From Megaleporinus macrocephalus (lineage: Eukaryota; Chordata; Actinopteri; Characiformes; Anostomidae): a stretch of DNA of 64,000 bases. Below, piece by piece: positions 10,691 through 21,651 of the stretch (position 1 is its first letter; every line of letters begins with the position of its first letter). The notes beneath the pieces were generated by a model, which saw only the letters and a list, made by a program, of their open reading frames with translations, made no database searches and was not told the origin of the DNA. The stretch is taken from assembly GCA_021613375.1 (NCBI GenBank), contig CM038704.1, forward strand, positions 3,666,905 to 3,730,904. Direction: 5' to 3'. A program made the translations under genes and the position numbers.

Positions 10691-11600
10691 TAATAAAACC
10701 CCCCATTTGTCCGTCCATCACACCAGCAGAATGGCGGACCCACACACAGTCAACCTCAATGGGGTTCATTATATTTCGCCGAGCCCCTATGGGTGCCGTG
10801 AGGAGACGGGTCGCTGATAGCCTGGCGCTAAGCATATGCGGCGCATACTCGAGTGCCCTGAATTGCAAGAGCTTGTTTACAGGCTGAGCCGCGCCTGGAG
10901 CCCGACACTGTTATCCCCTAATGGAGTATCAGTGCGCCGATGATGAGCTTTGATTAGAATGAAAGAACATGGAGAGCATGCTAAGTGGCTGGGTGACTCG
11001 GGCTAAATCAACAGTTCAGTTTCCAGCACTCGGAAAGATGCAGCGCCGACCCTGGCAGCCGGCGCGCGGGCTAGGTTCAGTTTTTTCCTTTCCTGCCAGA
11101 TTCAGAGATGAACTGAAGCCGAAGCCCGAAAGAGAGGATCAGCCTAATAATCACGTCCCTGCAATTTCACAAGTGCTCTCTGTCTTGCGGCTAACAGCGT
11201 TCACTGGAAAGCGCTCAGCGTGTTTAATAAGGGTTGAGCAAGGATAGCGCAGTCTTTGTTCCCGTCCTTGGCATCCCGCGCGCCTGAACCGCCGCGGAGG
11301 CCAAAGCACAGTGATAGTCCAGATCTTAATGTTCTCACCCCGCAGAAACAGCAACTGTTGTAGAGAAGGTTGCCAAACCAGTGAGAACAACCCCCGAAAC
11401 AATTAATCAGTGTTATGCTTGGGGACCAAACCCCATGCTCGTAATCGCAATTTGACCCAGGAAACACCTGCCGAGAACCAACAACCTTCTGACCTCATTA
11501 TTTTTCTCGCTATGGCGAGGGGCCGCGCGGGCCGGACCCCAATTTGTTTGACGTATCGACATTTATTTGGAAGGATTTGCTGCGGAGAGATTTCCTCGCA
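10691..11600. other. CpG-richer unique block, possible conserved non-coding DNA
   Basis: This block has visibly more CpG than its flanks (GCCGGCGCGCGGGC near 11057, CCGCGCGCCTGAACCGCCG near 11276, GGCCGCGCGGGCCGG near 11521) and is free of the window's repeat families. No start site, splice pattern or protein domain is evident. A regulatory or CpG-island role is inference only. Confidence 0.3.
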
Positions 11601-11620
11601 AGATTCCCAAAGAGTTTCAT

Positions 11621-11725
11621 GCCGTCACAAGGTTGCCAGGTTTTGTGAGGTCATAAAATTTAACCATTTAGATACATCTGCTGACTCGTCCTTTAGCAGG
11701 ATGTTGATGTTTATAGGAGCTAGAG
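11621..11725. repeat. Fragment of dispersed repeat family E
   Basis: CACAAGGTTGCCAGGTTTTG, GAGGTCATAAAATTTAACCA and ACATCTGCTGACTCG parallel the start of the copies at 8897 and 12075. About 100 bp only. Confidence 0.45.
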
Positions 11726-11752
11726 GTACCACTGTTGATTCCAGCTGAGAAC

Positions 11753-11850
11753 AAGATTCAAGATTCAAGAGTTTTATTGTCATATGTACAGCAGAACAGA
11801 CAGTTACACTGTACAATGAAATTCTTACTTTGCTGCTCCCCCATTCACCA
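11753..11850. mobile_element. LINE (L2/CR1-type) 3' end fragment
   Basis: A short ATTCAAG tandem (AAGATTCAAGATTCAAGAG) followed by TTTTATTGTCATATGTACAG and then CAATGAAATTCTTACTTTGC. This is the familiar 3' terminal layout of fish L2-like LINEs, where a short tandem tail joins a conserved 3' UTR. No reverse transcriptase sequence is present, so it is a 5'-truncated insertion. Confidence 0.65.
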
Positions 11851-12029
11851 ATAGATAAAGATAACAAATAAAAGAAATAAAAAATATATATACAAAATAT
11901 ACAAAGTATAACAATATAAGTTGAAGAATAAAAGTATTTTTATAGTTAAAGAATAAAAAACAAAGTGTCCTCCTGCCTTCTTCTCACCTTAAATACAAAT
12001 CAAAAAGCTCTCTGCTGGTCATGATAACC
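11851..12029. other. A-rich spacer
   Basis: AT-rich sequence with AAATATATATACAAAATATAC, probably decayed tail or flank of the LINE fragment. Confidence 0.35.
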
Positions 12030-12310
12030 ATTATAACCAGAAATGCAGCAGCGGTACACTTCAGTGCCATGCATATTTTTTTGCATGGTTGGCAAGTTTG
12101 TGATGTTATAAAAAACAAGCCATTTAACAAGCCAGTCTGATTGGGTCTACAGCAGTTTAGCCCCACCCATTTGCAATGAAGTTGTGAGCTGTGTTTCAGG
12201 CTGGACTGAGTCACGATACAACGCAGCCAATCCAAACAGAGGTAATTTACATAAATTAAAGGCATACTAACGTGAGAAAATTAATTATGATGGATGTTGG
12301 TGCATTGGTG
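12030..12310. repeat. Dispersed repeat, family E, copy 2
   Basis: Same order of words as 8862-9170 (GCATGGTTGGCAAGTTTGTG, TCTACAGCAGTTTAGCCCC, GCAGCCAATCC, AATTATGATGGATGTTGGTG). Orientation is the same as copy 1. Confidence 0.55.
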
Positions 12311-13015
12311 CAACGAACAAACGACCGACCGACCGACTACTTAACTGACTGACCTAAAAAAAAAGTTAAATTGGCCATTTTTTACCAATCAAACAACCAA
12401 CCAACCGACCGACTAATTAATTGATTGACTTAAAAAAGATGACGTCAAATGGTCAAGTTGGTCATTTTTTACAGACCGACTGACCAAACGGCCGGTCAAC
12501 CAACCAACCGACTGCCTGACTAATAAACTGATGGACTTAAAAAAGTCAAGTTGGTAATTTTTTACTAAACCAACCGACCAAATGAACAAATGACCGATCA
12601 ACTGACTAATTAACTGACTGACTTAAAAAATGGCCAACTTGACTTTTTTTTTACCAACCAACCGACCAAACGACCAACCGTCCAACTAATTAACTGACTG
12701 ACTTAAAAAATGGCCAACTTGACTTTTTTTTACCAACCAACCGACCAACCGACCAACTAATTAACTGACTGACTTAAAAATTCAAGGTCACCATTTTTTA
12801 ACAACCAACCAACCAAACGACCAACTGACTAAGTAACTGACTGACTGACTGACTTAAAAAAAAAAACAAGCTAGCTATTTTTTAACAACCGACCATCTGA
12901 CTGACCGACTAATTAACTGACTGACTTAAAAAAGTAAAGTTGGCCATTTTTTACTGACCGACAGACCAAACGAAAAAACGACTGACTAACTGACCGACTA
13001 ATTAACTGAGTGTGT
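12311..13015. repeat. Degenerate 75-110-bp tandem array
   Basis: About eight units, each combining an ACCAACCGACCAA-rich part, a TAATTAACTGACTGACTTAAAAAA part and a short spacer related to GTCAAGTTGGCCATTTTTT. Within the units there is tetranucleotide-like ACCA/ACTG periodicity. The spacer is in direct orientation at 12452, 12545 and 12934 but in reverse complement at 12625-12643 and 12705-12723. Confidence 0.85.
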
Positions 13016-14220
13016 GACCAGCATGCCGGAGAATTCCTGTCCAAGTGGAGGAAATTCAAACAAGTAATAAAATTGGGTCTCAAACATTAAATTAAGTTAT
13101 CAGAATTTACATAATCACACATAGTGAAAAGACACTTACAGTCTGTGTCACCAGAACTCAATAAAATCAATCAGCCGCAAACAAAAAATCTGGCAAACTC
13201 GTATAACTTAAAGAGCTCCTGTTCGCAGAACCGCGCTGCTTTGTTTCTACTCACGGATGAACCTCCTTCTGTTCCGGTTCTCAGAAAAGCTTTCGAAGGA
13301 TTGCGAGCGAAGGAGCCGCTGCTCATAGCTGGGCGGGTAAATCCTGCTCTCTTTTTTATTTAGCAGCATTATTTCTGTCTCAAATTGCCAGACAATGGCG
13401 CATGACTGAAGGTAATCTCCTCTGTGAATGATGGCTAATTGCATTAGCTAATCGTAGGGAGGCAGGTCGCCCCACACGCAGCGCTAGAGTGACTCAAACG
13501 GAGTTTTACTGGAGCACGGTGACTTTTTTTGGAGGCAAAATTTGCATAACCGACTGGAATTGCACAGCAAAGGCTTTGGCAATAAAACACAAGCTAAATA
13601 TAGACTGCACCTATCAGCCAAAGCAGGTCTGGGTTAGCAAGAAGTGACTCCTCTCATGGCTTAATTTAGGTTTAAGCTCAGTCTTTGCACCCCATTCCAG
13701 CTGAAACGCTTTGCCGCTTCCCGATCCCGGTCGGTATAGGTGCACGTCTTCCCGTTGAAGGACGAACGCCCTCGTGAATGGATTCCAGTTTGTGCTTTGG
13801 CACTTTAATTTGTGAAAAAACATGCAACCCAAGGTATTTCCTTCATTTCCTCGCAAGCCGGATCTGCTGAAACCAGCATTTGCTGCCGTTTTAGCTGATT
13901 GAGCGTTCTTCTGTTAAACCCAAGAGAGGCCCGTATGGAGTTGAAGGGGTTAAAGCTTGGGAACACGTTTTCACAGTATGTCTTAAAGCAGTATATAAAG
14001 GAAAGCTGTGGCTGCTTCGCCTCTTCAGTTCAATTCACTTCAACTTGAATTGGATCAATACGGGGCTGTACAGTATAACCAAACACTGTCATGGTGCATC
14101 TCCACTGCAGCACCTAGTTAAACTTAAAGATAAATAAAAAGCTGAAAAGAGAAAAATAAGCAGTACAGTATGTACAAACTGTCACTGTTAGTGTCAGAAT
14201 TTGGCTGGAACTGGTGCAGA
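13016..14220. other. Unique block, possible conserved non-coding DNA
   Basis: Non-repetitive, moderately GC-rich. Contains a homeodomain-site-like cluster at about 13431-13454 (GGCTAATTGCATTAGCTAAT). No coding frame convincing on either strand. Function is not known. Confidence 0.3.
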
Positions 14221-14225
14221 CAGCA

Positions 14226-14300
14226 TCCATCCATCCATCCATCAATTATCTTCCGCTTTATCCCGCTAGTCAGGGTCACGGGGGCGCTAGAGATACTCCC
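14226..14300. repeat. (CATC)n and attached dispersed repeat
   Basis: Four to five CATC units, then AATTATCTTCCGCTTTATCC and GTCAGGGTCACGGGGGCG. This CATC plus CCGCTTATCC plus CAGGGTC layout is a very common dispersed sequence in fish genomes. A related TATCTTCGGCTTTATCCCAC occurs at 37578. Confidence 0.7.
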
Positions 14301-14377
14301 AGTGTCATCGGGTGAAGGTGGGGTACTCCCTGGTGCTATTTCTGTGTTGATAACATTCAAACTACAAGAGACATTGT

Positions 14378-15112
14378 AACTGTGAGTAATCCAGGTTTAG
14401 ATACTCAGACAGTGAGTAATCCAAGGTTAGATACTCAGACTATGAGTAATACAGGTTTAGATACTCAGACTGTTAATAATCCAGGTTTAGGTACCCATAT
14501 TGTCAGTAATCCTGGTTTAGACACTTAGACTGTGAGTATTCCAAGGTTAGATACTCAGACTGTGAGTATTCCAAGGTTAGATACTCAGACTGTGAGTAAT
14601 CCAGGTTTAGATACTCAGAATGTTATAAATCCTGGTTTAGATACTCAGACTGTAAGTATTCCAAGGTTAGACACTTAGACTGTGAGTAATCCAGGTTTAG
14701 ATACTCAGGCTGTGAGTAATCCAGGTTTAGATACTCAGACTGTGAGTAATCCAGGTTTAGATACTCAGAATGTTATAAATCCTGGTTTAGATACTCAAAC
14801 TGTGAGTATTTCAAGGTTAGATACTCTGACTGTTAGTAATCCAAGGTTAGATACTCAGACTGTGAGTAATCCAGGTTTAGGTACTTAGAATGTTATTAAT
14901 CCTGGTTTAGATACTCAGACTGTGAATAATTCTGGTTTAGATACTCAAACTGTGAGTATTCCCTGGTTAGACACTTAGACTGTGAATAATTTTGGTTTAG
15001 ATACTCAGACTGTGAGTAATCCAAGGTTAGATACTCAGACTGTAAGTAATCCAGGTTTAGACTCTCAGAGTGTGAGTAATCCAGGTTTAGATACTCAGAC
15101 TGTAAATAATCC
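14378..15112. repeat. 30-bp minisatellite, array 1, about 24 units
   Basis: Tandem copies of a unit close to TGTGAGTAATCCAGGTTTAG plus ATACTCAGAC. Common variants are CCAAGGTTAG, ACACTTAGAC and GTTATAAATCCTGG. Because 30 is divisible by three, short frames remain open across it on both strands, and these are artefacts. The unit is sister to the array at 15990-17970. Confidence 0.97.
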
Positions 15113-15152
15113 ATATATATATATATATATATAACACGTGTATGTATGTGTT

Positions 15153-15179
<27 letters not shown>
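15113..15179. repeat. Two (TA)n tracts with a short spacer
   Basis: TA tracts at about 15113-15133 and 15153-15179 separated by ACACGTGTATGTATGTGTT. They directly follow the 30-bp array. Confidence 0.9.
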
Positions 15180-15183
<4 letters not shown>

Positions 15184-15262
15184 TGGCAGCTACTGCATTT
15201 AAATCATGTAGAAATATATAAACAAATTTCTTTGGACGTTTATTGGACGATTTATTGAAGAA
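15180..15262 (-). mobile_element. Truncated MITE family A fragment
   Basis: GCAGCTACTGCATTTAAATCATGTAGAAA and TTTCTTTGGACGTTTATTGGACG match the outer part of inverted family-A copies (compare 4198-4270). The rest is missing, apparently lost where the TA tract begins. Confidence 0.5.
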
Positions 15263-15985
15263 GCTCTGAATCCACGTCTCGGACCTCTTTATGGAAAGGA
15301 GTAACTCTATCTCACCATATGAAGCAACTATGAATGTATTAGTGTCTATTCAAATGATCATTAAGCCTGATAAGAGAGGAGGGTCTTTGCTGGTAGCGGT
15401 CTCGGTGGTGTCCCTGCTCCTGTAGATCTGAGGTTTTCAAGCGTCTGTCCATCACCAGCCGTTTCAGAGCTGAATATCGTTGGACGCTCACTGTTGCATG
15501 ACTCACTCCGAGCGTGGCAGTGAAATTGGTTTCAGCTCTTTGTCTGTTATTGTATACGCTGACATGCAAAGCGCTGCTAACAGAACAGCTCCTCGCAGCT
15601 TTCACTCGTTAACGTGGTTTGGACGTGATGAAGGCGCCGGCTTTCCAACATGCTAAGCGTTTGTGTGCTCGGATACAAACAGGCGCTTTGTTTTGTGACT
15701 GGCTGTGACAGCGGCGGCGGCAGTCGCACTTCGCGTGTTGTTAGCTTCATCTGCGTATAATTTTCTAATCAAGCCGCCGACATGTTTGTGTTTTTCTCTG
15801 TGGGTGAACAGAAGTGTGTGAAACTGCAGGACTGTACGAGTGAGACGACCTTCCTTCACTGAAGCTGTTCAGATGATATGTTTGATTACGTGTGTATCAG
15901 GTCTGATTAGCGGAGGCGGAACAGAATTTCTACGTATTTCAGTTTTATACAAATAATAAAACCACTCAGACCTTTATACACAAAT
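15263..15985. other. Unique spacer between sister minisatellites
   Basis: Non-repetitive sequence with a GCGGCGGCGG patch near 15713. No domain in the short minus-strand frames at 15339-15605 and 15653-15859. Confidence 0.35.
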
Positions 15986-15989
15986 ATGA

Positions 15990-17970
15990 TACTGTGACTG
16001 TGATTAATCCAGATTAAGATCATCATAACGTATTTAATACAGGTTTAGATACTTAGACTGTGATTAATCCAGATTAAGATCATTATACCGTATTTAATAC
16101 AGATTTAGATACTTAGACTGTGATTAATCCAGATTAAGATCATCATACCGTATTTAATACAGGTTTAGATACTCAGACTGTGATTAATCCAGATTAAGAT
16201 CATCATACCGTATTTAATACAGGTTTAGATACTCAGACTGTGATTAATCCCAGAATAGATACTCAGACTGTGATTATTCCCAGATTAGATACTCAGACTG
16301 TGATTATTCCCAGATTAGATACTCAGACTATGATTAATCCATGTTTAGATCATCATACCGTATTTAATCCAGGTTTAGATACTGTGACTGTGATTAATCC
16401 AGGTTTAGATACTCAGACTGTGATTAATCCATGTTTAGATACTCAGACCGTGATTATTCACAGATTAGATACTCAGACTGTGATTATTCCATGTTTATAT
16501 ACTCAGACTGTGATTAATCCAGGTTTAGATACTGTGACTGTGATTCATCCAGGTTTAGATACTCAGACTGTGATTAATCCAGGTTTAGATACTCAGCCTG
16601 TGATTAATCCAGGTTTAGATACTGTGACTGTGATTAATCCAGGTTTAGATACGGTGACTGTGATTAATCCAGGTTTAGATACTCAGACTGTGATTAATCC
16701 AGGTTTAGTTACTCAGACTGTGATTAATCCATGTTTAGACACTTAGACCATGATTATTCCAGGATTAGATACTCAGACTGTGATTATTCAGTGTTTAGAT
16801 ACTCAGACTGTGAATATTACAGATCTACGTACTCAGACTGTGATTAATCCATGTTTAGATACTCAGACTGTGATTATTTCAGGATTAGATACTCAGACTG
16901 TGATTATTTCATATTTAGGTACTCAGACTGTGATTAATCCATGTTTAGATACTTAGACTGTGATTAATCCAGGATTAGATACTCAGACTGTGATTATTTC
17001 ATATTTAGGTACTCAGACTGTGATTAATCCATGTTTAGATACTTAGACTGTGATTAATCCAGGATTAGATATTTAGACTGTGATTAATCCATGTTTAGAT
17101 ACTTAGACTGTGATTAATCCAGGATTAGATACTCAGACTTTGATTATTCAGTGTTTAGATACTCAGACTGTGAATATTACAGATCTACGTACTCAGACTG
17201 TGATTAATCCATGTTTAGATACTCAGACTGTGATTATTTCAGGATTAGATACTCAGACTGTGATTATTTCATATTTAGGTACTCAGACTGTGATTAATCC
17301 ATGTTTAGATATTCAGACTGTGATTAATCCAGGATTAGATAATCAGACTGTGATTAATCCATGTTTAGATATTCAGACTGTGATTAATCCAGGATTAGGT
17401 AATCAGACTGTGATTAATTCAGTATTAGATACTCAGACTGTGATTAATCCAGGATTAGATAATCAGACTGTGATTAATCCAGTATTAGAAACTCAGACTG
17501 TGATTAATCCAGGATTAGATAGTCATATTGTGATTAATCCAGGATTAGATACTCGCACTGTGATTAGTCCAGTATTAGATACTCAGACTGAGATTATTCC
17601 AGGATTAGATGCTACAACTGTGATTAATCCAGGATTAGATACTAAAACCAGAAATATATATTAATCTAGATTTAAATAATCAGACCATATTTAATCCAGG
17701 TTTATATACCCAGACTGTGATTAATCCAGGATTAGATACTAAAACCAGAAATATATATTAATCTAGATTTAAATAATCAGATCATATTTAATCCAGGTTT
17801 ATATACTCAGACTGTGATTATTCCAGGTTTATATACCCAGACTGTGATTAATTCAGGTTTAGATACTAAAACTGTAATTAATCCAGAATTAAACACAAAA
17901 CTAGAAATAAATATTAAACAGATTTAGATGATCAGACCATATTTAATCCAGGTTTAGATACTCAGACTGT
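15990..17970. repeat. 30-bp minisatellite, array 2, with higher-order structure
   Basis: About 65 units near TGTGATTAATCCAGGTTTAG plus ATACTCAGAC. The first part is built of 60-bp dimers (TGATTAATCCAGATTAAG alternating with ATTTAATACAGG). A 360-bp block (12 units) starting near 16741 is repeated from about 17101, including the private words TGAATATTACAGATCTACG and GATTATTTCATATTTAGG. The 3' end degenerates after 17640. Open frames of 168 and 184 codons across it (a INPGLDTQTV-type repeat) follow from the unit length and are not genes. Confidence 0.97.
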
Positions 17971-18940
17971 GAATAAAAGCAGCTGGTTATGAATGTGTAT
18001 AATTTCGAGAGTTTATGTTACTCATTGTTATTAATCAGCTAGTAGGAAGGGAGGGGCTCTAGAGGAACCCTCCCTAGGGTCACCCTGGAATCAGTCCTGA
18101 AGACCGAATGGTAACAGATTAATAGAGTAAACAGTTAATAGGTGATAAGAACATCTGCCCTGGTCATTGGTGCCTCTGTCTGTCCCTGTGTCCTTCTCTC
18201 CTGACCGCTATCAGGTCATTTGGAGAGAAAGCCCGTTATTTTCCTAAATAAAATACTAAACATTCCCAGATTGAAACCGGACACTCTGCTAATGTATAAT
18301 CCGAGTGGGAAGCCCCGTCGTTCCTGCTGTTATCTGGATCCTCCTCCTGTCTGTAAATGTCACATATCTTGAAAGTGTCAGCCTAAATTGCGTGTTGCAG
18401 GTGTTCCCGCTCTGTTAAATCTGACCCTTACCGAGACGTGGCAAGGTGGGCTGGTAATTGGACAACAGGCCTGTCTCTCACACGAGCCGAGTGGACAAAT
18501 AAGGCCTGCCCACTGCTTCACAGATCATCGGCTGTGATCGACAGGCGGGTCATATTTGATTCATCACAGGCGGCTAAACTACCTTTTTCAGGACCGCCTG
18601 TGCTGGAGGTGCTGGAGCTTTTTTTATTATTTTTTTATATATTGTATTATTTTCAATTGACTGCGGCTAAGCTGGTTACCATGGGCAACCTGTGTCACAT
18701 GGGACCCCTGATGGAACTACCAGAGTGTGAGGTGCCTTTGGCGCTCACACAACACACACACACACTCCCGCAACCATGTTTTTAGAAAAATAAAAAATAA
18801 AGGTTTTAGCGCCTCTGGTGCGTGAACGTTTTTAATCTCAGCCTCACTGGTGGTCCAGTAGAGCTGCATTTCAGGGGGCTTCCAGTTTGTTAACGCTGTA
18901 AAACATTCACTTCCTGTATACATAGTCTGTATATCACTGC
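17971..18940. other. Unique block
   Basis: Non-repetitive. A 115-codon plus frame at 18438-18785 has no recognisable domain and ends in a CACACA tract. Not called. A T-rich tract lies near 18618-18655. Confidence 0.4.
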
Positions 18941-18949
18941 TGTGCAAAA

Positions 18950-19170
18950 ACAAAGCAGTATCTCCATAATAGCAACTTTACAGGAGGGACCAAAAACTGT
19001 CTTCACTTTCAATGTAAGTCAATGGAACCGAAAGATTTTCCAAGCTATTTTGAAGCATTTCTATTGGTCCATGCATCATGAACTTTACACACAGTGTAAA
19101 CGTCAACTGTCGCATTTGAATAGTGTTAAAAAGTTAAAATGGACAAAATAATGGAAACACTTGTATTTCT
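18950..19170 (-). mobile_element. MITE family A, copy 5, inverted
   Basis: Contains AGCAACTTTACAGGAGGGACC, TGTAAGTCAATGGAACCG, TTTCTATTGGTCCATGCATC and the outer TATTTCTTTGGAAAGAGATG. The ends are decayed. Confidence 0.6.
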
Positions 19171-19413
19171 TTGGAAAGAGATGAAAATCAAACATATTTG
19201 CACCTGTAGGTTGTTCACGAATGACGTCCTGTCACTGCAGATGGAGTGCAGGAAGTGATTTTCCACATAGAGGGCGCTATCACACTCATTTAACTGTTCC
19301 AGTTTCTTGTAGCTGTGGTTTGAAACCTCTCACCAGTGACCAGTCACATCACCCAGCTGTGCACTCTACAATACTCACTCCTACCGAGCGCACGAGGGTG
19401 AAGCAGCTCATTC

Positions 19414-19500
19414 ACCAGTTTTCCTGTTCCACCTTAAACAGTGCAGCAGGAGCCAGAACGTACCTGCACCTCCATTTAAGGTGGAAACAGGAGAACTGGT
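19414..19500. repeat. 87-nt imperfect hairpin
   Basis: ACCAGTTTTCCTGTTCCACC (start of the 19414-19438 arm) pairs with the arm at 19475-19500. The pairing is about 25 bp with one bulge and one mismatch. The loop continues the pairing with GTGCAG and CTGCAC. Length is in the range of a pre-miRNA, but a decayed foldback transposon is at least as likely. Confidence 0.7.
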
Positions 19501-19526
19501 AAAGGAGAAGCTGAGCTGATGGTGCT

Positions 19527-19700
19527 GGTGGTCAGTAGGAGTGAGTATTGTAGCGTGTAAGGGTGATCTGGGGGTGAAAGCAGGTGGTCAGTAAGAGAGG
19601 GAGTATTGTAGTGTGTAAGGGTGATCTGGGGGTGAACGCTGGTGGTCAGTAGGAGAGTGAGTATTGTAGTGTGTAAGGGTGATCTGGGGGTGAACACTGG
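19527..19700. repeat. 57-59-bp tandem repeat, 3 units
   Basis: Three copies of GGTGGTCAGTAGGAG followed by GAGTATTGTAGTGTGTAAGG and GTGATCTGGGGGTGAA, differing at a few bases. Confidence 0.9.
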
Positions 19701-20775
19701 TGATAGATTTAAAAGCGTACATTACGGTAAGTAAACAGTGTAACGTTAATGACGAGAGGGGCAGAGTTGAGTGTGTGGTGTTGGTTGATCCACAGGACAG
19801 TAGAAGAAAACCAAACCACAGACATTGAGGAGCTCCTCTGTATCGAGATCCACCAACACACCAGTTGTAGCTCAACACTTTAGTATGTGGTGGTTTGTTT
19901 TCTTGGTGTTTCTTAATCTGCTTCTCAATATCAGCTCATCTTTCAGTTCAGCTCAAACCTCTCTTCATCACATCAGCACCACCTCTAACATCTACTGAGG
20001 TGATCTGTTTGGATCTCTCTCTCCTGATATCCTCTAAACTAGTGCAGCTCAGACTCACGTGAGGAGAATATAAGACCCTGGCCCTTTAAATCCAGGAGTG
20101 TGTCCTCAGATAGCCCATCCCCCCCTACACAACCTTCACACACGTACGCACATCTTTTGCCTGCCGTGTAACAACGAGACCCCTGTGGTCAGGATGCCCT
20201 TGTTTCCTCTGTGTTGTGGTCGCCCACTGTGTAGCTACTGAGGGGGTGTAAGAGAGAGAGTGAGAAAGAGAGAGAGAGTAAGGGGTTTAAAGCACTCTCT
20301 CCTGTTCTCCCCTGCTGGTCCGTGTCTAACGTCATTACCGACACACAGAGACGCCCTAAATAACGTCACTCTGTTCACAGCCTCTAAACTTTGGCTTCTA
20401 AACACAAGCCTCAGTTCCAAACCAGGCTGTATGTGAAACCAGCGCTGTGGGACATATTCAGTTGTGATTACTCTGACCGATACTGTGATCATCGTTTAAT
20501 TGGTAATCTGTTTGAAGGCCTGAGTGTTGAACATGGTGCACTAGACTGCTAGTCAGTTGAATTGTAATTGTATTGGTCTGACGCTTATACTCTGTTACAA
20601 CAACACTGTTGATGATGTAGACTATAAAAATTCTATCTTTTGTATCATTTCAATATAAAAACTATTAATATTTCAGTCCTATGAGAAATAAACTTAGAAT
20701 AAACACAGAAAGCAGTTGTTGGTATATTGTGTTTGGCATATATTGTCCCTCTCAGGTCAACAGCTGTCTAAGTAA
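19701..20775. other. Unique spacer with a short GA tract
   Basis: Mostly non-repetitive. A GAGAGAGAGTGAGAAAGAGA tract lies near 20252. Nothing coding recognised. Confidence 0.4.
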
Positions 20776-21555
20776 CTGTGTTCCTGACTTGTCCACCAAT
20801 CCGAAACTGTGTTCCTGACTTGTTGACCAATCAAAGTTTTTCTTTCTGACTTGTTGATCAATCATCGTCTGTGTTCCTGATTTGTCAACCAATTAGAGAC
20901 TGTGGTTCTGACTTGATGATCAATCAAAGACTGTGTTCCTAATTTATCGACAAATCAGAGACTGAGTTCCTGACTTGTTGACCAAAGATTGTGTTTCTGA
21001 CTTGTCCACCAATCAGAGGCTGTTTTCTTCATTTGTTGACTATTCAGAGACTGTGTTCTTGCCCAATCAAAGTTTTTCTTTCTGATTTGTTGACCAATTG
21101 AAGTCTGTGTTCCTGATTTGTCAACCAATTAGATACTGTGTCCCTTACCTGTTGACTAATCAGAGACTGAGTTCCTGGCTTGTTGACCAATCATTGGCTG
21201 TGTTCCTGACATGTCAACCAGTTAGAGGCTGTGTTCCTGACTTGTCGACCAATCAGAGGCAGTATTTCTGACTTGTCAATCAATCAGAGGCAGTATTTCT
21301 GACTTGTCAACCAATCAGAGGCTGTGTTCCTGACTTGTCAACCAATTAGAGGCTGTGTTACCTACTTGTCGACCAATCAGAGGCTGTGTTCCTGACTTGT
21401 CGACCAATCAGAGGCAGTATTTCTGACTTTTCAACAAATCAGAGGCAGTATTTCTAACTTGTCAACCAATCAGAGGCTGTGTTCCTGACTTGTCAACCAA
21501 TTAGAGGCTGTGTTACCTACTTGTCAACCAATCAGAGGCTGTGTTCCTGACTTCA
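20776..21555. repeat. 31-bp minisatellite with a CCAAT box per unit, about 25 units
   Basis: Units near GAGGCTGTGTTCCTGACTTG then TCGACCAATCA. The 3' half is most regular, with a two-type alternation between GCTGTGTTCCTGAC and GCAGTATTTCTGAC units. Most units keep ACCAATCAGAG, which fits the NF-Y consensus (RRCCAATSRG). The 5' half is more divergent (ACCAATTAGA, GATCAATCA). Non-coding. Confidence 0.95.
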
Positions 21556-21640
21556 TTATATTAGGGTATTACAGTATTATAGTATGTATTATTGTATTAT
21601 GGTATTACAGTAAGTCTTCAGTGTCTGATAGTCTGATATA
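21556..21640. repeat. AT-rich GTATTA-type low-complexity tract
   Basis: TTAGGGTATTACAGTATTAT, AGTATGTATTATTGTATTATG, GTATTACAGTAAG. A short degenerate tract similar in flavour to the larger array at 22125. Confidence 0.7.
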
Positions 21641-21651
21641 AGTATTCTTCA

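Noticed and set aside
10459..10887. 142-codon plus frame
   Set aside because: No domain, overlapped by other frames on both strands, and crosses a compositional boundary. Length is not unusual for a GC-richer stretch.
16240..17664. Frames of 168 and 184 codons with a 10-residue repeat
   Set aside because: The minisatellite unit is 30 bp and has no stop in one frame, so long frames are expected by chance. No start context, domain or exon signal.
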